A stretch of DNA of 64,000 nucleotides from positions 1,550,001 through 1,614,000 of the forward strand of contig NZ_CP046654.1 in the NCBI RefSeq assembly GCF_009759685.1, given 5' to 3'. The translations under genes and the position numbers were made by a program. Every line of letters begins with the position of its first letter. Within the stretch, counting starts at the first letter, position 1. Below are positions 30,663 through 40,932 of this stretch, one piece after another. Source of the stretch: Acinetobacter baumannii (GTDB taxonomy: Bacteria > Pseudomonadota > Gammaproteobacteria > Pseudomonadales > Moraxellaceae). The notes beneath the pieces were generated by a model, which made no database searches, had not been told where the DNA came from, and saw only the letters and a list, made by a program, of their open reading frames with translations.

Positions 30663-31421
30663 TTATTGTGCTTTCACGATGCCTTGCTGCTGTAAAAATT
30701 GGTGCCATTCTTTGACTGAACCTTCATAAACATTTAAGTCTACTGGCTTGGTCATGCCTTCAATTTTACCTTGATTACTATGCTGCCAAAAGAGCCATTT
30801 TCGCTTGTCTTTCAGCTCAGGTTTCCCTTCGTAATCTCTGACCCAAAGAGGAGTATTAGGGAAACTCCCTATTAATACAATGTGGTAAAAAGTTTTGGAA
30901 ATATAAAAGATAGGCTGTTTACCATAATGATGCTTTAAGCTGTCATGCATGATGCCTATTTCTTTAAGTAATTGTTCTTTGGTATGGGAATTAATACAGC
31001 TGCTGTCATATTCCAGATCAATAACGGGAGGAAGGGCATCAACTTTGTTGGGTACAGTTGCAATAAAATTTTCAGCTTGTGTTTTACCATCACGACATAA
31101 ACGGTAAAAATGATAAGCCCCGACATGAAAGCCATGTTCGCGTGCTTTTAACCAGTTTTCTTGAAATTTTGGATCTTTATAATCACCACCTTCGGTCGCT
31201 TTTAAATAGACGAACTGAAATTTTTGGGGTGATATTTTTTTCCAGTTGATATTTTCTTGATGGTGAGAGACATCAAAGCCTTGAACTGGATAATCTTGAG
31301 CAATAGCTTTTTGCTGGTAGAACAGACCGAAGTAGGTGAGAACCCCCATAACACAAGCTAAAACAATCCCGATTAGGGTGTTGTAGCGTGGTGTAGAAAA
31401 GGTTTTTGCCAGCTTGGTCAT
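30663..31421 (-). CDS. Membrane-anchored GH25 lysozyme
   Basis: A 252-aa muramidase-type hydrolase. An N-terminal membrane helix (about residues 14-34) tethers it to the inner membrane facing the periplasm. The GH25 barrel follows, with active-site residues Asp50 (QGFDVSHHQ), Asp135 and Glu137 ([10 protein letters not shown]), and the C-terminal [23 protein letters not shown] that closes the site. It should cleave the MurNAc-GlcNAc bond of peptidoglycan. It is the upstream gene of dinB, one base apart. GH25 enzymes are common in phages, but the membrane anchor and the context point to a chromosomal housekeeping enzyme. Confidence 0.88.
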   Translation of the reverse strand: MTKLAKTFSTPRYNTLIGIVLACVMGVLTYFGLFYQQKAIAQDYPVQGFDVSHHQENINWKKISPQKFQFVYLKATEGGDYKDPKFQENWLKAREHGFHVGAYHFYRLCRDGKTQAENFIATVPNKVDALPPVIDLEYDSSCINSHTKEQLLKEIGIMHDSLKHHYGKQPIFYISKTFYHIVLIGSFPNTPLWVRDYEGKPELKDKRKWLFWQHSNQGKIEGMTKPVDLNVYEGSVKEWHQFLQQQGIVKAQ

Positions 31422-31498
31422 GCAAAACTCAGTATCAATATGAAGCTCACATCATAGTGTGATTCGTGAATGAGAAACCACGCTAAAAATGCAACTGC

Positions 31499-32890
31499 TT
31501 ACACAGGCGTATTTTTGGGAATTTGCCAAAAGATCAGTGCGGTAATGATATTAATACAACCTAAACAAATGAGGGTGACATGGAAGGCAGTTGTCACATG
31601 TGCTGTACCATAGTAATCAGTAAATATATTAATGAGTGTACCTGCCAGTGCAACACCAATACTCATTGAAAGCATCATAATCATTGATAAGAAACTATTA
31701 CCGCTACTTGCATCTTGTTGAGGCAAATCTTTTAAGGTAAGTGTATTCATTCCCACAAATTGTAATGAGTTTAATGTACCAAATAAGAAAAAGTGTAAGG
31801 CTCTAAACCAAGTTGGGGTGTCGACAGTCATAATGGCAAAAGACGCAATACATAGACCAACTAAAGTTGTGTTAATTAACAGAAAGCGGCGATAACCCAT
31901 TTTCTGAATAATCGGTCTAACAATCGGTTTGGAGAAAAGCGACCCTAACACTAGCGGAATCATCATTAATCCCGCAATGAATGGCTCAAAGCCAAAAGCG
32001 ACCTGTAGCATGAGCGGTAAAACAAAAGGTAAGGCATTACCACCAAAGCGGGCAAAGAAATTACCTAAAATACCAATCGCGTAAATCTTGTTTCTAAAGA
32101 GTCGGCTGCGGAACAATGCATTTTTATGGGTATGTGAATGGTAGGCATACCAAAGGGTTGCGACTACCCCGACCACTAATAAAGAAATACTAAACCATTT
32201 GGAATATTCAGGTGAGGCAAGATGTTCAATACCCAAAGACCAGCCAATCATTGCGACGACTAAGAGCACAAACCCAATAAGGTCAAATGTTTTAACGGTA
32301 GGCTCTTTTACATTTGGCATGACCTTTAATGTCATTAATATACCTAATACTCCCATTGGAATATTAATAAGAAAGATCCAATGCCACGTTGCAACTTCAA
32401 CGAGCCAACCACCGAGTGTTGGACCAGCTAAAGGGCCTAGTAAACCTGCCAGACTCATGAGGCTCATGGCTGCCAAAAATTGAGTTCGGGGAATAATTTT
32501 TAAAAGTGATAAACGACCAACAGGGAGTAATAACGCACCTCCTACCCCCTGAATGACACGGAAAAATAAAAGCTGATTTAGGCTTTGAGAAAGGCCACAA
32601 CCTAAGGAAGCAAGCGTGAAAATAATGATTGCTGATAAAAACGTATTTCTAACACCAAAACGGTCAGCCAACCATCCACTTAAAGGAATACAGGCCGCTA
32701 CAGACAAAACATAAGCCACCACTACGCTATGCATACGTAATGGATCTTCATTTAAATGGTGTGCCATTGCAGGAATGGCAGTATTTACAATTGTTGTATC
32801 TAATGCCTGCATAAAAAAGCCAATGGAAACCAAAAGAACCAATAGGCGATATTCGGGTTGCAAGGCTTGATGGGTTGGCGTGGCATTCAT
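31499..32890 (-). CDS. MFS drug exporter, DHA2 family (MdtD-like)
   Basis: A 463-aa inner-membrane transporter of the EmrB/QacA type. Landmarks are the opening FFMQALDTTIVNTAIPAMAHHL, the helix 2-3 loop GWLADRFGVRN, and motif C GLLGPLAGPTLGGW. It has about 14 hydrophobic segments. Such proteins export lipophilic drugs or metabolites by proton antiport. The sequence resembles MdtD of E. coli, but no baeSR or mdtABC genes are nearby, so the substrate is open. It is a single gene. Confidence 0.85.
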   Translation of the reverse strand: MNATPTHQALQPEYRLLVLLVSIGFFMQALDTTIVNTAIPAMAHHLNEDPLRMHSVVVAYVLSVAACIPLSGWLADRFGVRNTFLSAIIIFTLASLGCGLSQSLNQLLFFRVIQGVGGALLLPVGRLSLLKIIPRTQFLAAMSLMSLAGLLGPLAGPTLGGWLVEVATWHWIFLINIPMGVLGILMTLKVMPNVKEPTVKTFDLIGFVLLVVAMIGWSLGIEHLASPEYSKWFSISLLVVGVVATLWYAYHSHTHKNALFRSRLFRNKIYAIGILGNFFARFGGNALPFVLPLMLQVAFGFEPFIAGLMMIPLVLGSLFSKPIVRPIIQKMGYRRFLLINTTLVGLCIASFAIMTVDTPTWFRALHFFLFGTLNSLQFVGMNTLTLKDLPQQDASSGNSFLSMIMMLSMSIGVALAGTLINIFTDYYGTAHVTTAFHVTLICLGCINIITALIFWQIPKNTPV

Positions 32891-33046
32891 AACATTTGAA
32901 AATTAACGTTTTCGCCTAGTGTAAAACAAATTGAATTTAAAAAAAGTAAGTCAATGTTGAATAAACGCTTTGTAAGTTTAACTTCTATTATTTAGAGCAG
33001 CTATATAACCGGACTTTCAAGTGAATGAGTATAAATAGATAAAAAT

Positions 33047-33073
33047 AAAAAAAGCGGAAGAATCCGCTTTTTT
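33047..33073 (-). terminator. Terminator after the LOG-family gene
   Basis: AAAGCGGA and TCCGCTTT pair around AGAA with A and T runs on either side, 16 bp past the stop of the minus-strand gene. It could act in both directions. Confidence 0.85.
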
Positions 33074-33088
33074 GTTGAGGTAGAGAGC

Positions 33089-33712
33089 TTAAACAACAAA
33101 TCTCTTTGGCATTTTTAAGTTTTTAATGACGTTATAAATTTGGTCGATTTCTTCACATACAATTAATTTAGCTCGATGCTGAAGAGGAAGGAAGCCTTCT
33201 TGTACAGCATGGTCTAACTGAGCAATTAACGCATTATAAAAACCATTTACGTTATATAAAATCATGGGTTTTTGGTGCTGGTTGAGTTGACCCCAAGTCG
33301 CAATTTCCAAAATTTCTTCGAATGTACCTAAACCGCCAGGTAGCGCGATAAAAGCACTCGCGCGCTCTGCCATCATGGCTTTACGCTCATGCATGGTTTC
33401 TACTACATGCAACTCGGTCAGTCCTGCATGCGCCACTTCATAATCAAGCATAAATTCGGGAATGACCCCTACAGCTTCTCCACCATGTGCAAGTACACTT
33501 TCTGCGACTTGTCCCATTAAACCAATACTGGCACCGCCGTAGACCAAACCAAAACCTTGTTCAGCAATTCCACTGGCTAATTCAATTGCCTTTTCGCGAT
33601 AAATCGGGTTATTTCCTGCTCGTGAGCCACAATATAATGCAATAAGAGGTTGTGTTGTTTTTACAGATGTTATTGGTGAATCATTTACTGCCATTGTTAA
33701 TACGCTATTCAT
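33089..33712 (-). CDS. LOG-family nucleoside 5'-monophosphate phosphoribohydrolase
   Basis: A 207-aa Rossmann-like protein of the LOG family (TIGR00730). It carries both signature motifs: PGGLGTFEE (125-133) and the upstream METMHERK-like segment (MHERKAMMAER, 107-117). Family members release the base from cytokinin-type or other nucleoside monophosphates. A bacterial role in purine salvage is likelier than hormone synthesis. An AGGTGAAAATAAAGCA ribosome site precedes the ATG. Confidence 0.88.
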   Translation of the reverse strand: MNSVLTMAVNDSPITSVKTTQPLIALYCGSRAGNNPIYREKAIELASGIAEQGFGLVYGGASIGLMGQVAESVLAHGGEAVGVIPEFMLDYEVAHAGLTELHVVETMHERKAMMAERASAFIALPGGLGTFEEILEIATWGQLNQHQKPMILYNVNGFYNALIAQLDHAVQEGFLPLQHRAKLIVCEEIDQIYNVIKNLKMPKRFVV

Positions 33713-34038
33713 TGCTTTATTTTCACCTTATCACGTTCATATTTCTTGTCTACACTAAGCAAAAAATATGACAACTTTATAAGCAGTTTTATAGGAAAGA
33801 TTCATGTTTTGTATGGGTTTGGTGAATACATATAATGATCAAATAAAAATGATGAATTTATGTTAAATCTTGCCTATACTGAAAATTCGTTTAACAACAT
33901 ATGAACAAATATGGGTAGTGGTTGTAGTCGCTCCGTTTTAATTTCTTGTCCTAAAAAAACATTATTCCCCCTTTGTCTAGGCATGCCTTTTGCGTTGCCC
34001 AATAAAGATAAAATCCACCCAGCACAGGAGCAGGATCA

Positions 34039-35631
34039 ATGATCTTTGAATGGATGTCTGATCCGTCTGCTTGGGTAGGCCTAGCGACATTAATTGTTCT
34101 TGAAATCGTACTAGGGATCGATAACCTCGTCTTTATTGCCATTTTGGCTGAAAAGCTGCCACCAGAACAACGTACTAAGGCACGTATAGTGGGTTTAATA
34201 CTCGCTTTGGGAATGCGTCTTATCCTCTTAGCTTCAATTGCTTGGGTCGTGACACTCACCCAACCACTTTTCCATATTTTTAGCCATCCATTCTCTGGCC
34301 GTGATTTGATTTTATTGTTCGGTGGTGTGTTCTTGCTCTTTAAAGGCACCATGGAATTGCATGAGCGAATGGAAGGTAAACAACTTCATAAAGAAGATAA
34401 TCCTGTTCATGCTGCGTTCTGGATGGTCATCGTTCAGATTGTTGTGCTTGATGCCGTATTCTCATTAGACAGCGTAATTACTGCTGTAGGTATGGTGAAA
34501 GAACTGTCAGTCATGATGGTTGCTGTTGTGATTGCTGTGGGTATTATGCTGTGGGCTTCAAGACCACTCATGGACTTTGTGAATAAACACCCAACAGTAG
34601 TTATTCTATGTCTTGGCTTCTTGATGATGATTGGTTTCTCTTTGGTGGTGGAAGGTTTTGGTTTCCATATTCCGAAGGGTTATTTATATGCTGCGATTGG
34701 TTTCTCAATTTTAGTCGAAATGATCAACCAAACCATGCGTCGCAACCAAGAGAAGCTAGTGACTACTACAGATTTACGTTATCGCACAGCTTCTGCGGTT
34801 TTACGTATGTTAGGCAGTAAAAATAGCGGTTCTACTTCAGACGCTCAAACGGCTGATAAAGAAGATGTATTGGCAACTCAAGCTTTTGCTGATGAAGTCT
34901 TTGATGAAGAAAATGGCGCTTACCATAGTGTGCTTGTACAAGGTGTACTTGGTTTATCTGAACGTCCAGTAAAGTCAGTGATGACACCAAGACCTGAGCT
35001 TGAATGGATTGATTTAGACGAAGAACCAGAAGTTTTAAAAGAACGTTTAATGTCGATGACACATTCACGTTTAATTGTTGCTCGTGGTGAACTTGATAAT
35101 ATTGAAGGTATTGCGCTTACACATAAAGTTTTAAATGGCTTTATTGAAACAGGCGTTATCGATTTTCAAAAGCACTTACGTGAGCCAGTTATTGTGCATG
35201 AAAATGCTCAAGTGCTTATGGTGATGGAGCAATTACGTCAAGCTCCTTTACAAATGGCGATTGTTCTAAATGAATATGGTTCAATTGAAGGTATTGCCAC
35301 ACCAATTGATATTTTAGAAGCAATTGCGGGTGAGTTCCCTGATGAAGACGAACTAGATGCAGCAGCAGAAAGTTTAGAAGACGGTTCGTTAATACTTGAG
35401 GGTTCAACCGATATTCGCCATGTATCGCTTTTACTTGGTCGTGACTTAGTTGATGAAAGTGAACAATATTCTACTTTATCGGGTTATTTGTTATTCCATT
35501 TAGGTCGTTTACCTGAAAATGGTGAAACTGTTGAAGCGGATGGTTATCGCTTTGAAGTTGTAACCATGGAAGGCCATAAAATCGAGAAAGTTCATATTGT
35601 TTCTATCGAACAGGGTGAATCGAAAGATTAA
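34039..35631 (+). CDS. TerC-family membrane protein with CBS and CorC/HlyC domains
   Basis: A 530-aa protein. Residues 1-235 form a TerC membrane domain of seven helices, with the conserved acidic motifs GIDN (26-29) and FSLDSVITA. Residues about 300-430 hold a CBS pair ([14 protein letters not shown] starts it), and about 445-525 a CorC/HlyC domain. This is the YoaE/YegH architecture. TerC relatives export manganese or support metalation of secreted proteins, and CBS domains sense nucleotides. The exact ion is unknown. The AGGAGCAGG ribosome site fixes the start. The 326-bp upstream gap (33713-34038) has no recognisable riboswitch or other gene. Confidence 0.87.
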   Translation: MIFEWMSDPSAWVGLATLIVLEIVLGIDNLVFIAILAEKLPPEQRTKARIVGLILALGMRLILLASIAWVVTLTQPLFHIFSHPFSGRDLILLFGGVFLLFKGTMELHERMEGKQLHKEDNPVHAAFWMVIVQIVVLDAVFSLDSVITAVGMVKELSVMMVAVVIAVGIMLWASRPLMDFVNKHPTVVILCLGFLMMIGFSLVVEGFGFHIPKGYLYAAIGFSILVEMINQTMRRNQEKLVTTTDLRYRTASAVLRMLGSKNSGSTSDAQTADKEDVLATQAFADEVFDEENGAYHSVLVQGVLGLSERPVKSVMTPRPELEWIDLDEEPEVLKERLMSMTHSRLIVARGELDNIEGIALTHKVLNGFIETGVIDFQKHLREPVIVHENAQVLMVMEQLRQAPLQMAIVLNEYGSIEGIATPIDILEAIAGEFPDEDELDAAAESLEDGSLILEGSTDIRHVSLLLGRDLVDESEQYSTLSGYLLFHLGRLPENGETVEADGYRFEVVTMEGHKIEKVHIVSIEQGESKD

Positions 35632-35657
35632 ATTGCGTGTCAGATTTAGAAACATCA

Positions 35658-35686
35658 TAAAATAGCTCAACTTTGAGCTATTTTTT
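35658..35686 (+). terminator. Terminator after the TerC-CBS gene
   Basis: AAAATAGCTCAA and TTGAGCTATTTT pair around a short loop with T6 following. It lies between the TerC and YchJ genes. Confidence 0.88.
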
Positions 35687-35702
35687 ATTTGAGAAGTACC
35701 AA

Positions 35703-36170
35703 ATGACCCAACAAACTTGTCCATGCGGAAAAGGCAGCTATGCAGAATGTTGTGAACCTTTACATTTAGGCACAGCAAAAGCACTCACCGCAGAGCAGCT
35801 TATGCGTTCACGTTATAGTGCATTTGCATTGCAGCAAATTGATTATATTGTGCAAACGACGGCTTTAGGTCAGCAAACTACTCTTGATAAAGAGGCTATT
35901 GCGGAATGGAGCAAACAAAATCAATGGTTGGGTTTAGAGGTGGTTAACGCCAACGAAAAATTAGATAAAACCCATGCACAGGTAGAGTTCAAGGCCCATT
36001 ATCATGATGGTAAAAGCGCTCAAATTCATCATGAAGTTTCACATTTTGTATTTCATCAGCAACAATGGTTTTTCCTTGATCCGACGGTCGATATGCAGGT
36101 CACCATGAAACAACCTTGTATATGTGGTTCAGGAAAAAAATTTAAGCAATGCTGTGCACAATTCCTATAA
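35703..36170 (+). CDS. YchJ-family protein with SEC-C zinc motifs
   Basis: A 155-aa protein with an NTF2-like middle domain between two SEC-C zinc-binding motifs. The first is CPCGKGSYAECCEP (Cys6, Cys8, Cys16, Cys17) and the second CICGSGKKFKQCC (Cys139, Cys141, Cys150, Cys151). This is the YchJ/UPF0225 layout. SEC-C motifs are best known from the SecA tail, where they bind SecB and ribosomes; the YchJ function itself is unknown. The frame extends ten codons upstream, but those codons overlap the terminator; the ATG here has GAGAAG upstream and starts at the conserved Cys motif. Confidence 0.87.
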   Translation: MTQQTCPCGKGSYAECCEPLHLGTAKALTAEQLMRSRYSAFALQQIDYIVQTTALGQQTTLDKEAIAEWSKQNQWLGLEVVNANEKLDKTHAQVEFKAHYHDGKSAQIHHEVSHFVFHQQQWFFLDPTVDMQVTMKQPCICGSGKKFKQCCAQFL

Positions 36171-36215
36171 CTTTATCTTAAAATACGCCCACCGTTTGGC
36201 CTGAGGGAAAGGGCA

Positions 36216-36860
36216 ATGTTACTCACCGTTATTTATATTATTGCGATTACTGCCGAAGCCATGACTGGTGCATTGTCTGCTGGGCGACGGAGTATGGACT
36301 GGTTCGGTGTTGTACTAATTGCCTGTGTGACGGCCTTGGGTGGTGGCTCTGTACGTGATGTACTACTTGGACACTATCCTTTAACGTGGGTAAAACATCC
36401 TGAATATTTAGTTTTAACGTGTTGTGCTGCATTTGTTACCATCGTTATTGCTAAATGGATGCGTCATTTACATAACATTTTCTTGGTGCTCGATGCGTTA
36501 GGCTTAATCGGATTTACCATTATTGGTTGTCAGATTGCCTTACAGATGGGACATGGCTTTGTTGTGTCGGCGGTAGCAGGCGTTTTAACAGGAGTTTCGG
36601 GTGGTATTTTACGTGACATTTTATGTAACGATGTCCCGTTTGTTTTCCGCCGTGAGCTTTATGCAAGTATTTCTTTTGTTGCAGTTATTTGTTATTGGGT
36701 CTGTCTGGATTTAGGTTTAAGTTTAGAACTTACCGTTATTTCAACCTTAGTATTTGGTTTTACGCTTCGTTTAATTGCCATTTATTTTGGTTTAGAAATG
36801 CCTAAATTTATTTATAAAGATGATGATGCGGAGTCGGCTTCTTCAACCGACGAACATTAA
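36216..36860 (+). CDS. TRIC-type cation channel family protein (YicG/UPF0126)
   Basis: A 214-aa inner-membrane protein with seven helices built from two repeats. Each repeat carries the conserved glycine motif: GGGSVRDVLLGH (about 42-53) and SGGILRDILCNDVP (about 128-141). These GGGxxRD motifs are known from the prokaryotic TRIC trimeric channels, which conduct potassium and other monovalent cations. A short acidic tail follows. It lies 45 bp after ychJ on the same strand and may share its transcript. Confidence 0.87.
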   Translation: MLLTVIYIIAITAEAMTGALSAGRRSMDWFGVVLIACVTALGGGSVRDVLLGHYPLTWVKHPEYLVLTCCAAFVTIVIAKWMRHLHNIFLVLDALGLIGFTIIGCQIALQMGHGFVVSAVAGVLTGVSGGILRDILCNDVPFVFRRELYASISFVAVICYWVCLDLGLSLELTVISTLVFGFTLRLIAIYFGLEMPKFIYKDDDAESASSTDEH

Positions 36861-36942
36861 TCATGCAGAATTTTATGTGGGCATGATATAACAATTCTAT
36901 ATATGGTCTTGTCCACTTATTCTTTCCAGTAGAGTTAATCCT

Positions 36943-38262
36943 ATGGATCTGGTTTCACGTATACAAAATCTTCCAATTGGCAAATTTCACTACACGCTTT
37001 TATGGGTAGTGGGTTTAGGCTGGATGTTTGATGCGATGGATACCGGCATTATCGCTTTTATTATGACCACCCTTGTTAAAGACTGGTCATTAACACCAGT
37101 TGAAAGTGGCTGGATTGTCAGTATTGGCTTTGTAGGTATGGCTATAGGCGCAGTTTGTTCTGGTGCCTTGGCAGATCGTTTTGGCCGTAAAACTGTCTTT
37201 GCGATGACAATGGCAATTTATAGTATTGCGACTGCGTTATGTGCTTTTGCCCCTGATCTAAAGTGGCTATTAATTTTTCGGTTTATTGTTGGGTTGGGGC
37301 TAGGTGGTCAATTACCTGTAGCAGTCACGCTGGTCAGTGAATATGTGCCTGCTCATGTTCGTGGAAGATTTATCGTTCTACTTGAAAGTTTTTGGGGATT
37401 AGGCTGGCTAGTTGCTGCGCTCATTTCTTATTTTATTATTCCTAAATTTGGTTGGCATATTGCCTTTCTTATAGGCGGTCTTCCACTTATTTATATTTTA
37501 GTGATTTGGAAAAAAGTTCCTGAGTCGATACCGTATTTGATTAACCGTGGTCGTATTGAAGAAGCGCATGCACTGGTACAAAAACTAGAAGCCGAAGCAT
37601 GTGTGCAAATTGTTCACCATATTGAAGTCGTGCCTGTGGCGATGCGACAAAAAGTTTCATTTAAACAGCTCTGGAGTGGTCAATTTGCTCGTAGAAGTTT
37701 AATGCTCTGGCTAATCTGGTTTGGCATTGTGTATTCCTATTACGGCATCTTTACGTGGTTGCCGAGTTTATTGGTGAAACAAGGCTATGACATTGTCAAA
37801 TCATTTGAATATGTATTGCTTATGATTTTGGCGCAGTTACCGGGCTACTTGGCGGCCGCTTGGTTCGTTGAGCGTTTAGGTCGAAAAATTACACTTGCCG
37901 CATTTATCGGTTTTTGTGCGTTGTCGGCATATTTCTTTGGACAAGCCGACAGTGTAAATAGCATTATGTTTTGGGGCTGTCTCATGTCATTCTTTAATTT
38001 GGGTGCATGGGGAGTCTTATATACCTATACACCAGAACAATACCCAGCCAATATTCGAGCTTTCGGGTCAGGCTGGGCATCGGCAATGGGGCGTATCGGT
38101 GGAATTGTCGCGCCAATGGTCGTGACACATATGATGGTTGCTAAAAACGGCTTTAGTCACGTTTTTATGATGTTTACTGTGGTTTTACTTGCCGTAGCTT
38201 TAGTGATTTTGATATTAGGTGAAGAGACTCAAGGTAAAAGACTAGAGTCGATTGGGTTATAG
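36943..38262 (+). CDS. niaP: Niacin transporter NiaP (MFS)
   Basis: A 439-aa MFS permease closely resembling NiaP of Bacillus subtilis (YceI) through most of its length. Matching segments include GLGWMFDAMDTGIIAFIM, VGLGLGGQLPVAVTLVSE, VLLESFWGLGWLVAALISYF, SFEYVLLMILAQLPGY and GAWGVLYTYTPEQYPA. NiaP proteins import nicotinate and nicotinamide for NAD synthesis. The gene stands alone between yicG-like and parC genes, with no NAD salvage gene nearby. No NiaR- or NrtR-type operator was recognised upstream. A related aromatic-acid substrate cannot be excluded. Confidence 0.82.
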   Translation: MDLVSRIQNLPIGKFHYTLLWVVGLGWMFDAMDTGIIAFIMTTLVKDWSLTPVESGWIVSIGFVGMAIGAVCSGALADRFGRKTVFAMTMAIYSIATALCAFAPDLKWLLIFRFIVGLGLGGQLPVAVTLVSEYVPAHVRGRFIVLLESFWGLGWLVAALISYFIIPKFGWHIAFLIGGLPLIYILVIWKKVPESIPYLINRGRIEEAHALVQKLEAEACVQIVHHIEVVPVAMRQKVSFKQLWSGQFARRSLMLWLIWFGIVYSYYGIFTWLPSLLVKQGYDIVKSFEYVLLMILAQLPGYLAAAWFVERLGRKITLAAFIGFCALSAYFFGQADSVNSIMFWGCLMSFFNLGAWGVLYTYTPEQYPANIRAFGSGWASAMGRIGGIVAPMVVTHMMVAKNGFSHVFMMFTVVLLAVALVILILGEETQGKRLESIGL

Positions 38263-38415
38263 TTTTTGCCTAACTTTATAGCAAGTAACTAAAAATATAG
38301 AGAGATAAGACACAATTTGACGCTCAGGTGACAGAGTCCCCCTTGTGTCTGTAACATAGCCCACTTAGCATAATACACACTTAAAATAACGACTGATTTG
38401 GAAGATAAGCTGACT

Positions 38416-40635
38416 ATGACCAGCCTTGCGCATCATGCGACAGAAAACCGCTCTGTAGCCGAATTTACTGAACAGGCTTACTTGAATTATGCCATGTACG
38501 TCATTATGGACCGTGCATTGCCGCATATCAGTGATGGCTTAAAGCCCGTACAGCGCCGTATTGTCTATGCCATGAGCGAGCTAGGCTTAAAAAGCAGTGG
38601 CAAGCCAAAAAAATCAGCGCGTACAGTGGGTGATGTACTTGGTAAATACCACCCACATGGTGACTCGGCATGTTATGAAGCCATGGTACTCATGGCTCAG
38701 CCATTTAGTTATCGTTATCCGCTAATTGAAGGACAGGGGAACTGGGGTTCACCAGATGATCCTAAATCTTTTGCTGCGATGCGTTATACCGAAGCCAAAC
38801 TCTCGGCTTATAGTGAATTATTGCTGAGCGAATTAGGTCAGGGTACTAGCGAATGGCAAGATAACTTTGATGGTTCTTTAAAAGAACCGATCACTTTACC
38901 TGCACGTGTACCTAATATTCTTCTTAATGGTACGACAGGTATTGCTGTCGGGATGGCAACTGATATCCCGCCACATAATTTGCGTGAAGTTGTAAAAGGC
39001 ACAATTGCTTTAATCCGTAATCCGCAAACCTCGGACGAAAAATTAGCTGAATATATTCCGGCTCCGGATTTACCAACCAAAGCTGAAATTATTACCCCGC
39101 CAGAAGAATTACTCAAAATCCAGACCACTGGTCGTGGTAGTTACCGTATGCGAGCGGTATATACCATTGAGAAAAATGAAATTGTAATTACTGAGCTCCC
39201 ATATCAAGTCTCTGGTTCTAAGGTAATTACCCAAATTGCTGACCAGATGCAGGCTAAAAAGCTGCCATTAGTCGTTGATGTGCGTGATGAATCGGATCAT
39301 GAAAACCCGACACGACTCGTGATTGTACTGCGCTCTAACCGTATTGATGCGGAAGCAGTAATGAGTCACTTATTTGCGACCACCGATTTAGAATCAAGCT
39401 ATCGTGTGAATTTAAACATGATTGGTGAAGATGGCCGTCCTCAGGTGAAATCAATTCGTCGTATTTTGCTTGAATGGATCGAGATCCGTAAAAAAACGGT
39501 AACTCGTCGTTTGCAGTACCATTTAAACCGTATTGAAAAGCGCCTGCATATTTTGGCAGGTCTTTTAATTGCTTATCTCGATATTGATACAGTCATTCGT
39601 ATTATTCGTGAAGAAGACCAGCCTAAGCCAGTCTTGATGGAACACTTCAATATTGATGAGATACAGGCCGAAGCGATTTTAGAGCTTAAATTACGTCATT
39701 TGGCAAAGCTTGAAGAGATGGAAATTCGTCATGAACAAGATGAGCTTTCCGCGAAAGCTGCCATTATTCGTGAACAACTCGAAAATCCTGAATCTTTAAA
39801 AAACCTGATTATCAGTGAATTAAAAGAAGATGCGAAAAAGTTCGGTGATGAGCGCCGTTCTCCAATTGTTGCACGTGCTGAAGCGGTTCAAATTAAAGAA
39901 CAGGATTTAATGCCAGCTGAAACGGTAACAGTCGTTTTATCTGAAGCAGGCTGGGTTCGTGCGGCAAAAGGTGCGGATGTGGATGCTGAAAATCTGAACT
40001 ACCGTGCTGGGGACCAATATTTAAGTCATGCTGTCGGGAAAACCAATCAGCGAGTTTACTTCCTTGATGAAACAGGGCGCAGCTATGCCTTGCCAATTAG
40101 TAACTTACCTTCAGCAAGAGGCTTGGGGGATCCATTAAGTTCTAAATTATCACCAGCAAGTGGCGTATCGTTTATTCAGGTTTATTTAGATGATGATGAG
40201 TCTGAGTTGATTGCTGCAAGTTCGGCAGGTTATGGTTTTAAAACGCAAACCAAGCAATTAGATACCAATGCGAAAGCCGGTAAGACATTCTTAACGGTTC
40301 CGGATAAGGCAAAGGCTTTACCACTCATTTCTGCCCAAAACATGACGCATTTGGCTGTACTGAGCTCAGCAGGGCGTTTGTTAATTTTAGATTTGGCAGA
40401 GCTACCAAATTTAAATAAAGGTAAAGGTAATAAGTTGATACAACTTGAAGGAAAAGAGCAAATTTTATCCATGACAACCCTGAACTTAGATGAAATAATT
40501 CAGGTGGTTGCAGGTCAACAACATCTCAAATTAAAAGGTGATGATCTACAAAAATACATGGGTAAACGTGCTTCGAAAGGTCAGCTCTTACCACGTGGAT
40601 ATCAAAAAGCAAATAAACTGTTGATTCAGAGATAA
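38416..40635 (+). CDS. parC: DNA topoisomerase IV subunit A
   Basis: The 739-aa subunit breaks and rejoins DNA to unlink daughter chromosomes, together with ParE. The catalytic Tyr124 lies in [11 protein letters not shown]. The quinolone-resistance region reads [12 protein letters not shown] with Ser84 and Glu88 (often called S80 and E84 in E. coli numbering), both wild type. The N-terminal winged-helix core, the long coiled coil (about 350-460) and the C-terminal beta-pinwheel (about 490-735) are all present. A TTG six codons upstream is in frame, but this ATG is the normal start. Confidence 0.95.
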   Translation: MTSLAHHATENRSVAEFTEQAYLNYAMYVIMDRALPHISDGLKPVQRRIVYAMSELGLKSSGKPKKSARTVGDVLGKYHPHGDSACYEAMVLMAQPFSYRYPLIEGQGNWGSPDDPKSFAAMRYTEAKLSAYSELLLSELGQGTSEWQDNFDGSLKEPITLPARVPNILLNGTTGIAVGMATDIPPHNLREVVKGTIALIRNPQTSDEKLAEYIPAPDLPTKAEIITPPEELLKIQTTGRGSYRMRAVYTIEKNEIVITELPYQVSGSKVITQIADQMQAKKLPLVVDVRDESDHENPTRLVIVLRSNRIDAEAVMSHLFATTDLESSYRVNLNMIGEDGRPQVKSIRRILLEWIEIRKKTVTRRLQYHLNRIEKRLHILAGLLIAYLDIDTVIRIIREEDQPKPVLMEHFNIDEIQAEAILELKLRHLAKLEEMEIRHEQDELSAKAAIIREQLENPESLKNLIISELKEDAKKFGDERRSPIVARAEAVQIKEQDLMPAETVTVVLSEAGWVRAAKGADVDAENLNYRAGDQYLSHAVGKTNQRVYFLDETGRSYALPISNLPSARGLGDPLSSKLSPASGVSFIQVYLDDDESELIAASSAGYGFKTQTKQLDTNAKAGKTFLTVPDKAKALPLISAQNMTHLAVLSSAGRLLILDLAELPNLNKGKGNKLIQLEGKEQILSMTTLNLDEIIQVVAGQQHLKLKGDDLQKYMGKRASKGQLLPRGYQKANKLLIQR

Positions 40636-40735
40636 AGCTAGCGTCTGGCAACATAAATACGCTATATATGGCAACATGTTCAAGCAATGAACTGAACTTG
40701 TTGGTATTGAATAATGATTAAAAGGGCAGCAATTT

Positions 40736-40756
40736 GGAGTACGTAATTTGTACTCC
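40736..40756 (+). promoter_or_regulatory. Inverted repeat upstream of fadD
   Basis: GGAGTAC and GTACTCC are separated by 7 bp in the 297-bp gap between parC and fadD, about 180 bp before the fadD start. It could be an operator or an RNA hairpin; it does not match a known fatty-acid regulator site (PsrA or FadR) that I know. No other feature was seen in this gap. Confidence 0.35.
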
Positions 40757-40932
40757 ATGCAAAAAATTTGGCAGGCTTAAATTGTCAAAACTTCTGTCTC
40801 ATAATCTTGTTCGAAAGTGTCATGAATGTGCCAATAAGTTTTAAATATGTTCTGGCACCAAGAAGCTAAAGAATAGCTGGGGCATTGAATAACAGTTATT
40901 ACTAAGGATTACGAATCGGAGATAATGGCATT

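Noticed and set aside
31499..32890. Calling the DHA2 exporter mdtD outright
   Set aside because: It resembles MdtD, but the mdtABC-baeSR context is missing, so only the family is named.
33713..34038. A manganese (yybP-ykoY) riboswitch before the TerC-family gene
   Set aside because: I searched because such riboswitches precede some TerC genes, but the conserved core elements of the aptamer are not present.
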